Shown here: positions 22,852 through 34,487 of the stretch, piece by piece | Layout of the letters: every line of letters starts with the position of its first letter | How positions within the stretch are numbered: position 1 is the first letter of the stretch | Assembly: GCA_002104935.1 (NCBI GenBank) | Contig: MCGT01000007.1 | Span: 62,001 to 126,000 of the forward strand | Direction of reading: 5' to 3' | Origin: Hesseltinella vesiculosa | Taxonomy: Eukaryota; Mucoromycota; Mucoromycetes; Mucorales; Cunninghamellaceae | DNA length: 64,000 nt | Program-made: the position numbers and the translations under genes | The notes under the pieces: model-generated | The model's input: only the letters and a program-made list of their open reading frames with translations | Told to the model about the DNA's origin: nothing | The model's database searches: none

Positions 22852-23295
22852 GTATGTTTGGATAGAAAAAAAATTAAGGGAAAGAAAGTTGCCAGAAGTG
22901 GCAGGCAAAAAGGTATTAAAAAAGAGGCTGATTTTCAATGACATTTGTCATCAGAGCACCAACCTAGCTGACTCATCGGCCCAATCAAACCACTGACTTT
23001 TCTCCACCTTCACAATCTCTAGCCAATCAACGTTCATACCGTTTTCGTTCGACCAGCAATTGTTTTCTCTTCATTGGGCCACAGAGAAGATCACAACTCT
23101 CGAAGTATGCCATGCTCATGGCCATGTCTATCACTTAGGGAGGATTAGCAGCGTCACCCACTGTCTGCCTGGGTTTTTTTTTTTTTTTAGTTGATTTTCA
23201 TTGTCCTCAGCTTTCATTGTCAATGAAAGAATCCTATCAAAGTCAGCAGCTTCCTTTTTTTTTTTTTTTTTTTTTTTTTTTGTAGTTGAGACAGC
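22852..23295. other. Intergenic between divergent genes
   Basis: Probable shared promoter region of the bZIP gene (minus) and a small coiled-coil gene (plus). It contains two long T-runs (about 23175-23188 and 23258-23281). No other feature is seen. Confidence 0.4.
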
Positions 23296-23622
23296 ATGAC
23301 CCAGGATGCAACCGAACGAAAACAACGACGACATGGGTATTGTGCACCCAAAACACCAGACATGCCAATGGTCCGAGTGCCACCAGCGACGCTTTTGGAA
23401 ATGAAACGTCTTCTGATTCGCGCAGTGGACGAGATTCAACAATTATCCGTCAAACTTGTAACGGCTCAGCGCAGTGCTGCCCATTGGGAAGCCAAACATG
23501 CCGGCCTTCGTTTCCAATGGGAAAACCTCAATCTGGTGCAAAAAATGACCCTCGAAGCTCTGGAAGATGCCCATACCATGCTTGAACAGTCTGAAAGGTT
23601 GATTCACCGACAGCCTCGGTAG
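23296..23622 (+). CDS. Small predicted coiled-coil protein, function unknown
   Basis: Single open frame of 108 residues. After a basic N-terminus it is a continuous amphipathic helix (ATLLEMKRLLIRAVDEIQQL ... ALEDAHTMLEQSERLI) with heptad-like spacing of hydrophobics, compatible with a coiled coil. No family is recognised. A T-run ends just before the start. It lies between the bZIP and cytochrome c peroxidase genes. Confidence 0.55.
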   Translation: MTQDATERKQRRHGYCAPKTPDMPMVRVPPATLLEMKRLLIRAVDEIQQLSVKLVTAQRSAAHWEAKHAGLRFQWENLNLVQKMTLEALEDAHTMLEQSERLIHRQPR

Positions 23623-23713
23623 CATTTTCTGCTCATGTTTCACCGAAATGTAAAAACGAGTCGACCGTTTTCATCCTTACTATCCCTTTACTTTTCACAA
23701 AAATATTAAAAAA

Positions 23714-25037
23714 ATGAGCATCCTGTTCCGTTCCATTGCTAGAGCACGCCCGGTGCTTTGCCGCACCCAATTAGGAAACCGTCGTCAGTTGGCGACGTGG
23801 GGCCAAAGCCATCCTCACGTTCAGCCAAAACTCTCCAACGTGGCGCTTGGTATGACAACTCTCCTTGGCACCCTGTCCCTATACTATTCAAATCTTCAGG
23901 TAGTTCAAGCAGAAGCTCAGAAGACGGTCGATTATCAGCAAGTGTACAATGACATCGCCAACCTTCTTGACCGTGACTCGGAGTAAGTCAGAAAAAAAAA
24001 CATGGCCCTTCAACCTCCTCTTTTCACTGCTTCTTTGCTAGTTATGACGACGGCAGCTATGGTCCCTTGTTCTTGCGGTTAGCTTGGCATACCAGCGGCA
24101 CTTTTTCTGATAAAGAAAAGGACGGTGGCTCACGCTTTGGCACCATGCGTAGGGTTGCACGCTTGTCTGAAAAAAGGCACTCACTCACAGAATAGGTTTC
24201 GACAAGGAAATCAGCCGGGGCAGCAACTTGGGTTTGGACATTGCCCGTGATCTTTTAGAAAAGGAGGTGCAGGCCAAGCATCCAGGCATTTCAACGGGTG
24301 ACCTTTATACTTTGGCAGGAGTGGTGGCAGTACAAGAATTGGGTGGGCCAGACATCCCATGGCGACCTGGCCGTGTGGACGGTGGACAGGACAAGCTTGT
24401 GCCTGACGGCCGCTTGCCCGATGCTGACCAAGGCAGTGCTCATGTGCGTGACGTTTTCTATCGCATGGTAAGACTGGTCCTAGACGATTGGGCAAAAAAA
24501 GTCAATGCTGATCGCTTTTTTTTCTTCCTCAGAAATTTGACGACGAGGAGATTGCCGCTCTCATTGGCGGGCACGCCCTGGGTCGTTGTCATTTGGATCG
24601 ACTGGGTTATGATGGGTAAGGAAGCTCATGACACTACCACAAGGCTGAAGTTGTTTGTTTGTACTAAATGTGTAGCCCGTGGACAGATGCCAGGACCGTG
24701 TTCGATAACAGCTACTACACGACCTTGCTGGAGCGCACGTGGGTTCCCAAGACCGTTTCCTCAGGCAAACATCAATTTGTTGACAAGGCAAGTGACAACA
24801 GTTCGTAGGTGATTGATATTAACAAAAGAAACATAGGAATCGGGTACGCTAATGATGCTACCGGCCGAGATTGATATGCTCAAAGACGCCAAATTCAAAA
24901 AATTTTATGAGGTCTTTGCCAAAGATCAAGACAAATTCTTCAAGGTGTTCTCCAAGGCACTTGTCAAATTGCTTGAAAATGGCGTGCCTTTTACTGGCAA
25001 GGAAAAGGTGTATGTATTTAAGCGTGTCAATGAATAA
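23714..25037 (+). CDS. CCP1: Mitochondrial cytochrome c peroxidase
   Basis: Six exons: 23714-23982, 24042-24148, 24196-24467, 24533-24615, 24676-24787, 24837-25037. A mitochondrial presequence ([20 protein letters not shown]) and a hydrophobic stretch ([14 protein letters not shown]) suggest bipartite sorting to the intermembrane space. Distal heme residues are intact ([11 protein letters not shown]: Arg, Trp, His), as is the proximal His (GGHALGRCH), and the Trp of GPW corresponds to the radical Trp191 of yeast. The position of the proximal-triad Asp (LPTD in yeast) reads LPAE here. The enzyme reduces H2O2 using cytochrome c. The fifth intron (24788-24836) needs a GC donor (AAG|GCAAGT) to stay in frame. 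Confidence 0.93.
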
Positions 25038-25378
25038 AGATCGTCTGTGCAAGTCTTTCCTTTAGAATAGCTCAGTTTGGAGAGTGGCCACATCCTGATT
25101 GGCTAGCACATTTTCAAATCAGGAAGAAATAGTTTTTGCTTAGCCTCAAGAGATCAGCTTGAAGGCTTGTATCCCAAAATAAAATGCACAGCATCCCTCG
25201 CCTTGGCATAAAACGAAACAAGAATAGATTCAGCCCTTTGCTGAAAAGCTAACGTGTGACCCTTCATTGCAGGTAAAAAGCGGAGCTTAGAAAAAATAAC
25301 TAGACCTGTTTTTTTTTTGCAGAGCGGCATCTCAGTCTCCTCTTTCTTCTCTTTCCCCCCTTTTTTTTTCTTCGAATT

Positions 25379-25388
25379 CTCTATAAAA
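25379..25388 (+). promoter_or_regulatory. TATA-like element upstream of the syntaxin gene
   Basis: The sequence tctataaaag lies about 55 bp before the ATG at 25438, downstream of a C/T-rich tract. Position and sequence fit a TATA box; no experimental support. Confidence 0.4.
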
Positions 25389-25437
25389 GCATTTACTGCT
25401 ACTTTATTTTTTTAATACCTGTATTTATTAGTTTATC

Positions 25438-27258
25438 ATGTCCTTTACTAGAGATCGTACTGCCGAATTAAGAGTAAGTGCCTCGCTCAGAGAATCCCAG
25501 GGAATGGAGAGCATGAGCCCATGCCTTGGACCTTGTTATCTCTTTCACCAAAGAGCTTTTGTGATGGCAGCATTAAGAGTGATGTGGGCTTTGTGTGTTT
25601 GGCAGTGACTGCATTGGTGTAAAGTAATGAGGCGATGGACTTACCTCTCTTATTATTGTTGTCGTAGGGTTCCTTTGAGGGTACACAAAACTCTGGGTAT
25701 GTCCTACCACAAAGCGAGTCATTTTTTATTAGTCTTTATTGGCATCGTAGCAGAGGCTAAGTCTCTTTTTTTTTGTTTCTTTTTTTGTATGTTTCCAGTG
25801 ATGGCTTTGGCCCCAACCGTACACCTATGGGCTACTATGATCAACAACAACGTTCTAATTTCCAAACCTCTTCACCTACGCAGCAAACCTCTCAAAGATA
25901 CGAAACAGCCATTGAAATGATGCCTACCCACAATATCGACTCAATGACTGGATTTTTGGACGAGGTACAAAAAAAAAAAAAAAAAAAAAGGAGGTCACCT
26001 TTTGGGGCTATCTTTGATCTGATTTTTTTTTCTGATCTATGGTTTAGATCTCCACGCTGAAAGAGCAATTACGAGTTATCAACGAAAATATCAACGAAAT
26101 CGAAACCATCCATAACGCTGCCTTGGTCAGCTTCAACGAGCAACAATGGAATCAATTCTCCAGTAACTTGGAACGCTTGAAGGACAACACCCAAAAGCGC
26201 AATTTGGATTTGAAGGCAAGAATCAAAGGCAAGTGTCTGCTCTTCCATATTCAAGGCAGTGATCTCACCTACCCTCGTTTTTTTAAACAGCTCTGGAAGC
26301 CTCGAACTTGCATTTTCCAAAGGACTCCAATGGTCAAACTCGTCGCAATCAGGCAAGTACAAAATAAGTTTCATGGCAAATTCATGCACCTGGCCCCTGA
26401 CATATATATTTTACTCCTCTTGCTTCTCTCTTAGACAAATGCAATCAAGAAACATTTCATGGACACCATCCAACGTTATCAGAGCATCGAAACCGGTTAT
26501 GAGAACAAGTACAGAGAACGTGTTGCTCGTCAAATCAAGATTGGTAATGTCGTCTTGCAAAAAGCCAAAGCAGCTCATTTTTTTTTTTTCGTAGTGAAAC
26601 CTGAGGCTACGCAGCAAGAAGTCGATGCCATCATCGACGCTGACGATTCTCCTCAAGTGTTTGCGCAATCTGTAATATCACCTGCTTTGACAGTTGCCCA
26701 GTTCAACTCACAGTTTCTATTTGCATGTTTCTAGATTATCCAGCAAAGCCGCCGAGGCCAGGCTCGTGCTGTTCTATCGGAAGTTGAAAGCCGCCACAGC
26801 GACATCAAGAAAATCGAAAAAACCATCTTGGTACTGACACGACAGCTACGCACAACGAAAAGGGAACCTCATTGTGTTTTTCGTGCTTCTAGGAATTGAC
26901 CCAATTGTTCCAAGACATGCAGATGCTTGTGGAAAACCAAGGTTTAGTGATCGATGATGTGGAACAGCAGGCCCAGGATACCGCCATTCAAATGGAACAA
27001 GGCGACTCATATGTCAAGCGAGCCATCAAGTCTGCCCGAGCCACTCGTCAGGTAGGCATGACCCCATCTCTTATTTCTTTGACTGACATGTCAACCCTTT
27101 TAGAAAAAATGGTGCTGTTTCTTCATTTGTATCATCCTCGCAGTGGTGATTGCCATTTTGGTCTGGTGGTTCGCCTTCAATCACCCTGTAAGTTAAAACT
27201 GTTGCCAATCTTGCCCAACTCACTCTCTTGGTTTTACTAGGGTGTCAAAACAAACTAA
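25438..27258 (+). CDS. Plasma-membrane Qa-SNARE, Sso1/2-type syntaxin
   Basis: Eleven exons join in frame to 338 residues: 25438-25473, 25668-25696, 25799-25964, 26048-26228, 26291-26352, 26435-26543, 26595-26671, 26735-26830, 26893-27051, 27104-27187 and 27241-27258. An N-terminal Habc three-helix region (STLKEQLRVINENINEIETI on) is followed by the linker KPEATQQEVDAIIDADD, the SNARE motif (SDIKKIEKTILELTQLFQDM..., with the zero-layer Gln expected in VENQGLVIDDVEQQ), and a C-terminal membrane anchor (CCFFICIILAVVIAILVWWF). It drives exocytic vesicle fusion with SNAP-25 and synaptobrevin partners. Two introns (26229-26290 and 26353-26434) require GC donors (GCAAGT). The last exon codes only GVKTN. 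Confidence 0.93.
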
Positions 27259-27571
27259 ATCGCCAGATGCACCCTGTCGCAGCAAGACTTCGCCAGCTGA
27301 TCTCCTCTTTCTTTTTCAGTTCCGTTTATTTATTTTATCCAATGACCTTTTTACCTAGTGTCCCATCTCATCTCCTTTTTATAAGGTTTGCTTGTACCGT
27401 TTATCTTTATAATACATTTTTGTTTTGCTTGAAAGCATGACCGTCTCCTTTTTGTTCGGTCCCACGGGCAAAGCTGCGCTTAAAAATGAGGTTTTTTTGC
27501 ACTGACTTTCTTTTTTTCTTCTTTTCTTTTCTTGTTTTTGTTGTTTATACCCCCACTTTATTTTCAAAAAA

Positions 27572-30500
27572 ATGAGTGATCTAGAACGCTTAGATTCTCC
27601 TGCTATCACGGGTGATGAAGGTGTCAACAACTTTGACGAAACCCCTTTCTTCAAATATCACCACCAAAAATCCATTGAAAACGTAAGTCTCACGCTTTAC
27701 AAGGTTCACCTTTTTTTTTTCCGCCTTGTCCCGTTGATCAAGTACCCAACCCGTTTTTTTTTTCCATGAAATAGCACGAAAGCAAATATATTGTTCAAAA
27801 CTTGCATCAAGACGAAGAAGTTGTTCCTGAACCTACCGCTCCCACCGCGACAAGGTTGGTGCTTCCTTCCGAGCCATTGCATCCTTCCTTGACTGATCCT
27901 CACGCCCACATGGATGGTAGGGATCAAAGATAAAGCACTGGCCAACGACTCATTTTTTTATTTTATCACGCGTGACCAGATACGGCTATCACTGATGAAA
28001 TCCGTGACCTGTATTTGAAGCTCCAAAAGTGCTTGGATATGCGCCAGAAATACATGGACTTGTCGCATCAACGTCACGAGGACGATCCAAAGAACAAGCC
28101 TGATTGGAAAATCTACCCTCCTCCTCCTCCTCCCTCGTGGCCCACGCCTCCGGAAGAAGTCCTTGCCAAGCTCAAGCAAAAGGAGCATGAAAGAAGAATC
28201 GACCCCATCGCAGCTGTTGGTAGTGATTTCTTTTTTGAAGAATGTGATATCCCTGGCAAGCATCCGGTAGGTCACTTTCTACTCTTCTTATTCCCTGGCG
28301 ACTCAGCCCCCTTTTTCTTGACAGTTTGTATTTGGTCAAAACAAAGAAGGCTTCTATCAGGTGTACAAGACCGAGCAGGACAAGGAGCTCGATCTGCCTC
28401 TTCACCACGTACCCAATCGAAAGGAATTCTTTGAAGATTTGGATGCAGTATTGTCAACTGTCAGGTAACAAAAGGCGACGACATTGTGTCTAGAGAAACA
28501 CTGACAACTTTCTTGTAGTGATGGCCCAGCCAAGAGTTTCGCTTATCGTCGCTTGCGATACTTGGATAGTGTGTGGCAAATGTACATCTTGCTGAATGAA
28601 TACCAAGAACTTGCTGAATCCAAGGTACCTTTTTTTTTCTTTCTCGTGATGAAACCATGCTTACGTTTTTTTTTCCTTTTTGTAAGCGTGTATCCCATCG
28701 TGACTTTTACAATGTGCGCAAGGTGGATACTCACGTTCACCATTCCAGCTGCATGAACCAAAAGCATCTGCTCCGATTTATCAAGTACAAGATGCGCCAC
28801 AGTCCTGACGTAAGACCTACTCCCAGCCTGCACCTTAAGCTCACTTTTCTCTCATCTAGGACGATGTCATTCGCCGTGACGGCCAACTTTTGACCCTTCG
28901 AGGCGTGTTTGAAAGTTTAAACTTGACCGCCTATGACCTCAGTATCGACACCCTGGATATGCATGTAAGCGCTAGCAAAAGACACCATGACCAAGGGCTT
29001 ACCTCTCGATTTTTTTTTTCAATGCCAGGCGCACAAGGATTCTTTCCATCGCTTTGATAAATTCAACCTCAAGTACAATCCCATTGGCGAATCCCGTCTG
29101 CGTGAAATCTTCATGAAGACGGACAATTTCATTCAAGGCCGCTATTTGGCCGAGATCACCAAGGGTAAAAGAGATCATCTACCATGGATATTCCAGCTGA
29201 CTATTTTTTTTAAATACCCCAATCCAGAGGTGGTGTCAGATCTGGAGCAATCCAAATATCAATTTATGGAATACCGTGTGTCCATCTATGGCAGGTAGGA
29301 CACCAGAGGCATAAAGTCACCGACGTCACTGTTGCTTACCCGCCATCTCAACAATAGATCGAAGGACGAATGGGACAAGCTTGCCAAATGGGTTGTCAAT
29401 AACAAGCTGTTCTCTCACAATGTCCGTTGGTTGGTTCAAATCCCTCGCTTGTACAATGTGTATCTGGCAAATGGCACCATCAAGTCCTTTGCTGATGTGA
29501 TTCAAAGTAAGCCATACGTGATTTTTTCCAATGTCATCCTAACGCCTATTTTTGTTTGAAGACATCTACGAGCCTTTGTTTGAAGTGACCCAGGATCCTA
29601 CAACGCATCCTGAATTGCATGTGTTTTTGCAGCGTGTCATCGGTTTTGACTCCGTCGATGACGAGTCCAAGCCTGAACGCCGTGTGATGAAGAAGTACCC
29701 TGTGCCTCGCGAATGGACCTTCAAGAGCAACCCTCCTTACAGCTACTATATTTATTACATGTATGCCAACATGTCAGCCTTGAACAACTGGCGCATGAAA
29801 CGTGGTTTCAGTAAGTGAAGGAAGGAAAAATCCTACGTTGTGCAAGTTGGCCTACATTTTTTTTTATATCTCACTTTTTCTAGACACGTTTGTTCTCCGT
29901 CCTCATTGTGGTGAGGCTGGTGATACAGATCATCTGGCTGCGGCGTTTTTGACCTCGTTTGGGATCAGCCATGGGATTTTGCTTCGCAAAGTGCCAGCCT
30001 TGCAATATCTCTACTATCTGGCTCAAGTCGGCATTGCCATGTCACCCCTGTCAAACAATGCTCTCTTCCTTACCTACGAACGCAATCCCCTGCCTCAATT
30101 CTTCCAGCGTGGTCTGAACATCTCACTCTCCACGGACGATCCCTTGCAATTCCATTTCACCAAGGAGCCCTTGATTGAAGAGTTCAGCGTCGCTGCCCAG
30201 GTAAAAAAAAAGAGTCCTTGCTCCAATCTGGACACACCGACTCATTCGACTCTTTCCTTCCTCGGGTGGCATGGGAAATGTTAGATATGGAAATTCTCAG
30301 CCACAGACATGTGTGAACTTGCTCGCAACTCGGTGATCCAGAGCGGATGGGAAGGAAGCATCAAGGACCACTGGCTGGGCCGAGGATGGGAAAAGGGAAC
30401 CAACGACGTCCATCGCACCAACGTTCCCGACATCCGCACCCGTCATCGCCAAGAAACGCTCCAAAATGAACTTGACACCTTGCGCCGCTACGTGGAAGAT

Positions 30501-30674
30501 AAGGAAGTGAAGACGTTGCATGACACCGTTGGCTTGGCTGGCTTTACGGAACCTGGTCGTGTACAGCAACATTTGCATGATCGTGTCCATTCAACGGACA
30601 CTGCCTTTCCTGGCGCTACTCTCGCCGCCGTACGTGCTCGCCAGAAGAGTGAAGGCGGTATCTCTAAGGACTAA
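27572..30674 (+). CDS. AMD1: AMP deaminase
   Basis: A multi-exon gene starting at [10 protein letters not shown] (27572; first exon 27572-27682) and ending at the TAA at 30672-30674. The N-terminal third is variable and Pro-rich. The catalytic region starts at [18 protein letters not shown], whose HxH binds zinc, and contains [19 protein letters not shown], the zinc His in LRPHCGEAG, and [13 protein letters not shown], which holds the catalytic/zinc Asp pair. All hallmark residues of the AMP deaminase branch of the metallo-hydrolases are present. It converts AMP to IMP and ammonia in the cytosolic purine nucleotide cycle. Introns are short and GT-AG; several exon joins were checked in frame. 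Confidence 0.94.
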
Positions 30675-30925
30675 AAAAAAAAATAGATGCTTGGTAATGG
30701 TTTTGTAACGAAATATCTTTTTGACGGATGATGTGCTTGCTTTGTGAGCCATGGCACCATTGAGGCCATTTGCTTACTCATCGCTCATCTCCCCCCTTTT
30801 TTTACCGCGGACTCTCAAACCGTAAAAAATAAATAAAAAGACCTCCCGCATTATTTTTTTTTTCGCTTTTTTTTTTTATTTATTCTTTTATTCGTCTAAA
30901 AAAAATCTCACACATATTATCTACC

Positions 30926-31669
30926 ATGTCGTCTCTTGCTAATCTGAAAAATGCTTTACTGCTGACACCAGGATCGCTGTACTCCAACATTGTCGCTGTG
31001 ATTGTCGCTGAATTGGGTCTGGAAGAAACATACCCTCAAATTCCAGTGAACATTTTTTCGGGTGAGAACAACACACTTGATTTTTTGAAATTGAACCATA
31101 CTGGCCGCGTGCCGGTACTAATCCACCAAGGCCAAAGCATCCCTGAGAGCTTGGATATTGCTCAATTCTTACAAACGACCTATGGCCTGGGCACACTGGA
31201 AGCCTTTGACAGAGAGGTGGTGGCCGAGGTGGGACGCTGGCGTGCCCATCGCATCTCCGCGATATGGTATGGAAAGAAGACGCCTGATCAAGATACCGCG
31301 ACCTTTGAGGCCAAGACAAAGCAAACCATCCAAGATCTAAACACAGCTATTGGCAAATCAGATCCTGAGATTGCTGCCATTCGCTCCGAGGCTATCCAGA
31401 CTCGTGGCGAAATCTTTACAAGCTATGATGCCTTTGTCAACATCCGAGACAAATTCAACCTCCTTCTCGACGAAACCAACTCTGCGTTGAAGAACCATGA
31501 CTACATCGCCAGCGACACCTTTACTCTTGCCGACATCTTTGCCACTGTCTCCGTCTACAACCATATCAAGAACACCTCTTCCGAATCTGTTTTTACCACC
31601 CGACCCTACCTGGAAGCCTACTATAAACGCGTGCTCGAACGTCCTGCCTTTAAGAAAGCGATTGTTTAG
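30926..31669 (+). CDS. Glutathione S-transferase-like protein
   Basis: Single exon, 247 residues. The N-terminal thioredoxin-like domain begins LLLTPGSLYSNIVAVIVAEL and has the GST cis-Pro/ESL signature (GRVPVLIHQGQSIPESLDIAQFL). The C-terminal all-helical domain includes FTLADIFATVSVYNH, the N-capping-box region, and RPYLEAYYKRVLERPAF. Some fungal relatives conjugate glutathione to electrophiles; others are elongation-factor or Ure2-like. The class cannot be fixed from the sequence alone. It has no intron, unlike most neighbours. Confidence 0.85.
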   Translation: MSSLANLKNALLLTPGSLYSNIVAVIVAELGLEETYPQIPVNIFSGENNTLDFLKLNHTGRVPVLIHQGQSIPESLDIAQFLQTTYGLGTLEAFDREVVAEVGRWRAHRISAIWYGKKTPDQDTATFEAKTKQTIQDLNTAIGKSDPEIAAIRSEAIQTRGEIFTSYDAFVNIRDKFNLLLDETNSALKNHDYIASDTFTLADIFATVSVYNHIKNTSSESVFTTRPYLEAYYKRVLERPAFKKAIV

Positions 31670-32930
31670 CCATCTTCCCTCCTGCCATTCTGATCAATAA
31701 AGAGAAAACCGAGCTCAATAAGTGACAATGAGTGCAAAGAGGTGCTGATTTTATGCTTTCCTATCCCTTTTTCTCATTGAATATAGACGCACTGAGGAAT
31801 GCATTGTTGCTTCATGTCGAGGTCTGCAACTTCTCTTTCAGGAGGTTCATTGAATGTTCTGCTCCGCCATCGTGGCACCCACACAGACCCCCCCCCCCAT
31901 TATTCTTTGGCCATTTCCTTACTGTAATCCTAGTTCTCCATTGTATACCGTGCTGTCATGGATAACTATACATCACCTACTCCTAATAGGCGATCGGATG
32001 TCCATCGAGCAAGCTCTCATCGACACATGGGAAGTGACTTTTTTTTTTTTTTTTGTAGTCAATGCAAGAAGAAAAGCACCGACAGCAACGAAAAGATCAA
32101 CAGACAGTCAGTGACGGGCTATTTTTACAATGACAAGCCTATGAGAGGTTCACCTCCGGTCTTGGCCTCCGCTACGTCCTTTGACCCCACTTTACTAATC
32201 TCAAAAAAAAGAAGATGAACAGCTGGCTAATCAAATCATGGCCAATCGGGACGCAAACTTTGTCGATGAATTTGACCCATATGTCAGATCCGACAACTTC
32301 GATCGAAATTCCACGTATTTACGATGTCGAGCTGTTCATTGTTGGCCATGCACAATTTCACGCTCAGCGAACTCTCAGCACCACTCACGCAGGGTGCGAA
32401 ATGCTCGATTTTGTACAGTGCTTCCAACAATTGATGTCGCTGTCATTCTCAACTTCTCAAGTCTACAAGCCAAAATGTAATCAAGTCCTGAAGACAAAGC
32501 CTGTTCTCTGGTTGGAGTGTTTCTGACGCAAACCCCAAGCTCCTTGTCCTGCTCTCTCTCTTTTTTTTTCCCGGGGTAGATAGTTCACTGCGCGTGCCCA
32601 TTACCCCCCTTTTAAACAACAACGCTTTTCCGGGATGGTTGGCGCCAGCCCTGTCGCCTAACGGCATGGATACAGTGTGTGTAGCCCGCAAGTAAGTTCA
32701 CACTTTTATTTGTATGAACGTCTCATCCTCATCCTCCATTCCTCTTTATTTCTACTTGACCTGTTTCCTTCGTGGTGTTTCCCTTGGTTACTCTCCCTTT
32801 GTCATTGGTATTGGCGCGCAGGATAAAAATTTTAGCAGGCAAAAGGAAGCCAATTCACAGGCAAAATAAATTTGAGTGCACGCGAACCAGGTCTGATTTG
32901 CACGCAAAGCATTTCCAGCGCACGTTCTCC
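31670..32930 (+). other. Region of broken coding remnants
   Basis: The plus strand holds open stretches that look coding but do not join: about 32057-32215 (CKKKSTDSNEKINRQSVTGY, ending ISKKRR), 32235-32480 (ANQIMANRDANFVDEFDPYV on) and about 32580-32695 (LRVPITPLLNNNAFPGWLAP, then NGMDTVCVAR with a donor-like GTAAG). A poly-T run and a branch-site-like tttactaatc occur between them. I read this as a degraded multi-exon gene of unknown, probably multicopy, type. Confidence 0.35.
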
Positions 32931-33008
32931 AAAATAAACGAGGAGGTTCAGAAAATTCAGGGATACGAAGTTACACTCAGCCTGCGATTGTCCAATAAAA
33001 TCACTTTT
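32931..33008 (+). repeat. Inverted repeat, left arm (about 78 bp)
   Basis: The segment aaaataaacgaggaggttca through gtccaataaaatcactttt recurs in inverse orientation at 33604-33680 with about four mismatches. The arms are about 600 bp apart and enclose a broken cysteine-rich ORF. Confidence 0.85.
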
Positions 33009-33107
33009 CTGTTTTTGGCAAAAAAAAGGGGGGATGGGAAGAGAAAAGCTTACTTGCTTTTTTTAACACCTTTTCCTGATATTTCTTTCTCTTCGCTATT
33101 TCTTATA

Positions 33108-34416
33108 ATGTCATCACACAACGTTACGCACCTGGATAATGCCTCCATTGAACGCTTTATTGAAAGTGACTGATCTAGTGCCCATCGCTCGCTGTAGTGA
33201 TTGCAAATGTAAACGACCTCTAGTGCATTTTGAAGGACGCAGATGCTGGTACCGTACTTGCATCCGCTGCCGAAACAGTGCCACCCGCCAACGATCTCCC
33301 CCTTTTGAAGCAATGATTAACTGGGATGTGCTAGATGAATTTTATGGCCAGTTCCGTCACAACCCTGCTCTGCCTATCAAAGTGCATCTTCCTGACAACC
33401 TTGTCGACTTGCCGGTTGGCGACATTTGCGCGTCATTTCATTGTGCATCTCTATGAAACGTCTGGCTTCATGTTCTATTTTAAGCTTATCCATGACCCTT
33501 CAAGACGCTCAGCTATCGCCTTTTACGCTTCCTGTACAAGCTCAAGCGAGTATTGACAACAACTTCCAGGTAAATGGGAAAAAAAAAGAAAATCCAAAAA
33601 CAGAAAAATGATTTTATTGGACAATCCCAGGCTGAGTGTAACTTCGTATCCGTGAATTTTCTGAACCTCCTCGTTCATTTTGTTCTCCACCCGCAAACCA
33701 GATCACCGACTCCCGCAAACTTGATTTCGAAGTACGGGAAGGCTTGGATAGTAGGAAGGTGTCATCAACGTGAGTTTCCCGCCCAACATTTTTTCTTGTC
33801 GCACTTCGACATCTTTTTTTTTTTTGGATGACTCGGTGTGCTCAAAATTGTTCAAAAATTATCAAACTTTGGAGTTGACTTTGGAAGCTATCTCGATGTT
33901 TTTAACCGAACGAGAAGCTGTTCTTGTCGCGCATCCGCATGCTGATGACCCAATGGCTCGGAAATTGTACAAGATTGCTTCAGACATCAGCCTATCCAGC
34001 AAAATTTCCAGGACATTATCATCGCTACTTTGGAAACCCACCATAAGCTCATTTCCAAAGCTCTCGCGCAATTGCCCCAGGAACCAATGACTCAAAAGAC
34101 CAGCAAAACTCTGACCCGTGGCTTGTTCCACAATACCCAATTACGCCAACAATATACCGAAAACGATGACTCAACAAGCGATGATTCAATCGAAATTCCA
34201 CCCAGATTGCCATTGCAAGAGACTCCAAAAAGCAGCTCAATGGCAATTGAATTTGCTTTCGTCGGTCGCTTCAAGAGGGATTGTAAATCAAAGTTCAAAA
34301 CATTAAACTGGGGTGCGTGCCTACTTGCCGGACACAAAGCTGGACACTTCCAACGCATCACGACTGGCCACAGCCTTCGATCATTCTACAACAGACACCG
34401 TAAATCCAAAAAATAG
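33108..34416 (+). pseudogene. Broken gene for a cysteine-rich (CxxC...CxxC) protein
   Basis: The start ATG at 33108 opens SSHNVTHLDNASIERFIES and then needs a frameshift to reach VPIARCSDCKCKRPLVHFEG and TCIRCRNSATRQR, a zinc-ribbon-like C-x2-C...C-x2-C. Further frameshifts lead to RHFIVHLYETSGFMFYFKLI and then to QASIDNNFQ, followed by a donor at 33570, an acceptor at 33700-33701 and ITDSRKLDFEVREGLDSRKV. No acceptor precedes the next open stretch (33830 on), which itself changes frame several times (ATLETHHKLISKALAQLPQ; MTQQAMIQSKFHPDCHCKRL). The family seems to be a small zinc-binding protein type common in Mucorales (from memory). Several disabling changes make it a pseudogene. Confidence 0.5.
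33604..33680 (-). repeat. Inverted repeat, right arm
   Basis: Reverse complement of the arm at 32931-33008. This arm lies inside the putative intron 33570-33701 of the broken cysteine-rich gene, so the intron may have been created or enlarged by it. Confidence 0.85.
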
Positions 34417-34487
34417 GTCTGAAAAAAAACATTTCGAGCCAAACTCTTTTTTTTCTGCACTAGCACAATAAATGATCAAATGTGAAG

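Noticed and set aside
29430..29450. B-box-like ggttcaaatccc suggesting a tRNA gene
   Set aside because: It lies inside the AMP deaminase coding sequence (RWLVQIPRL) and no A-box or cloverleaf can be formed around it.
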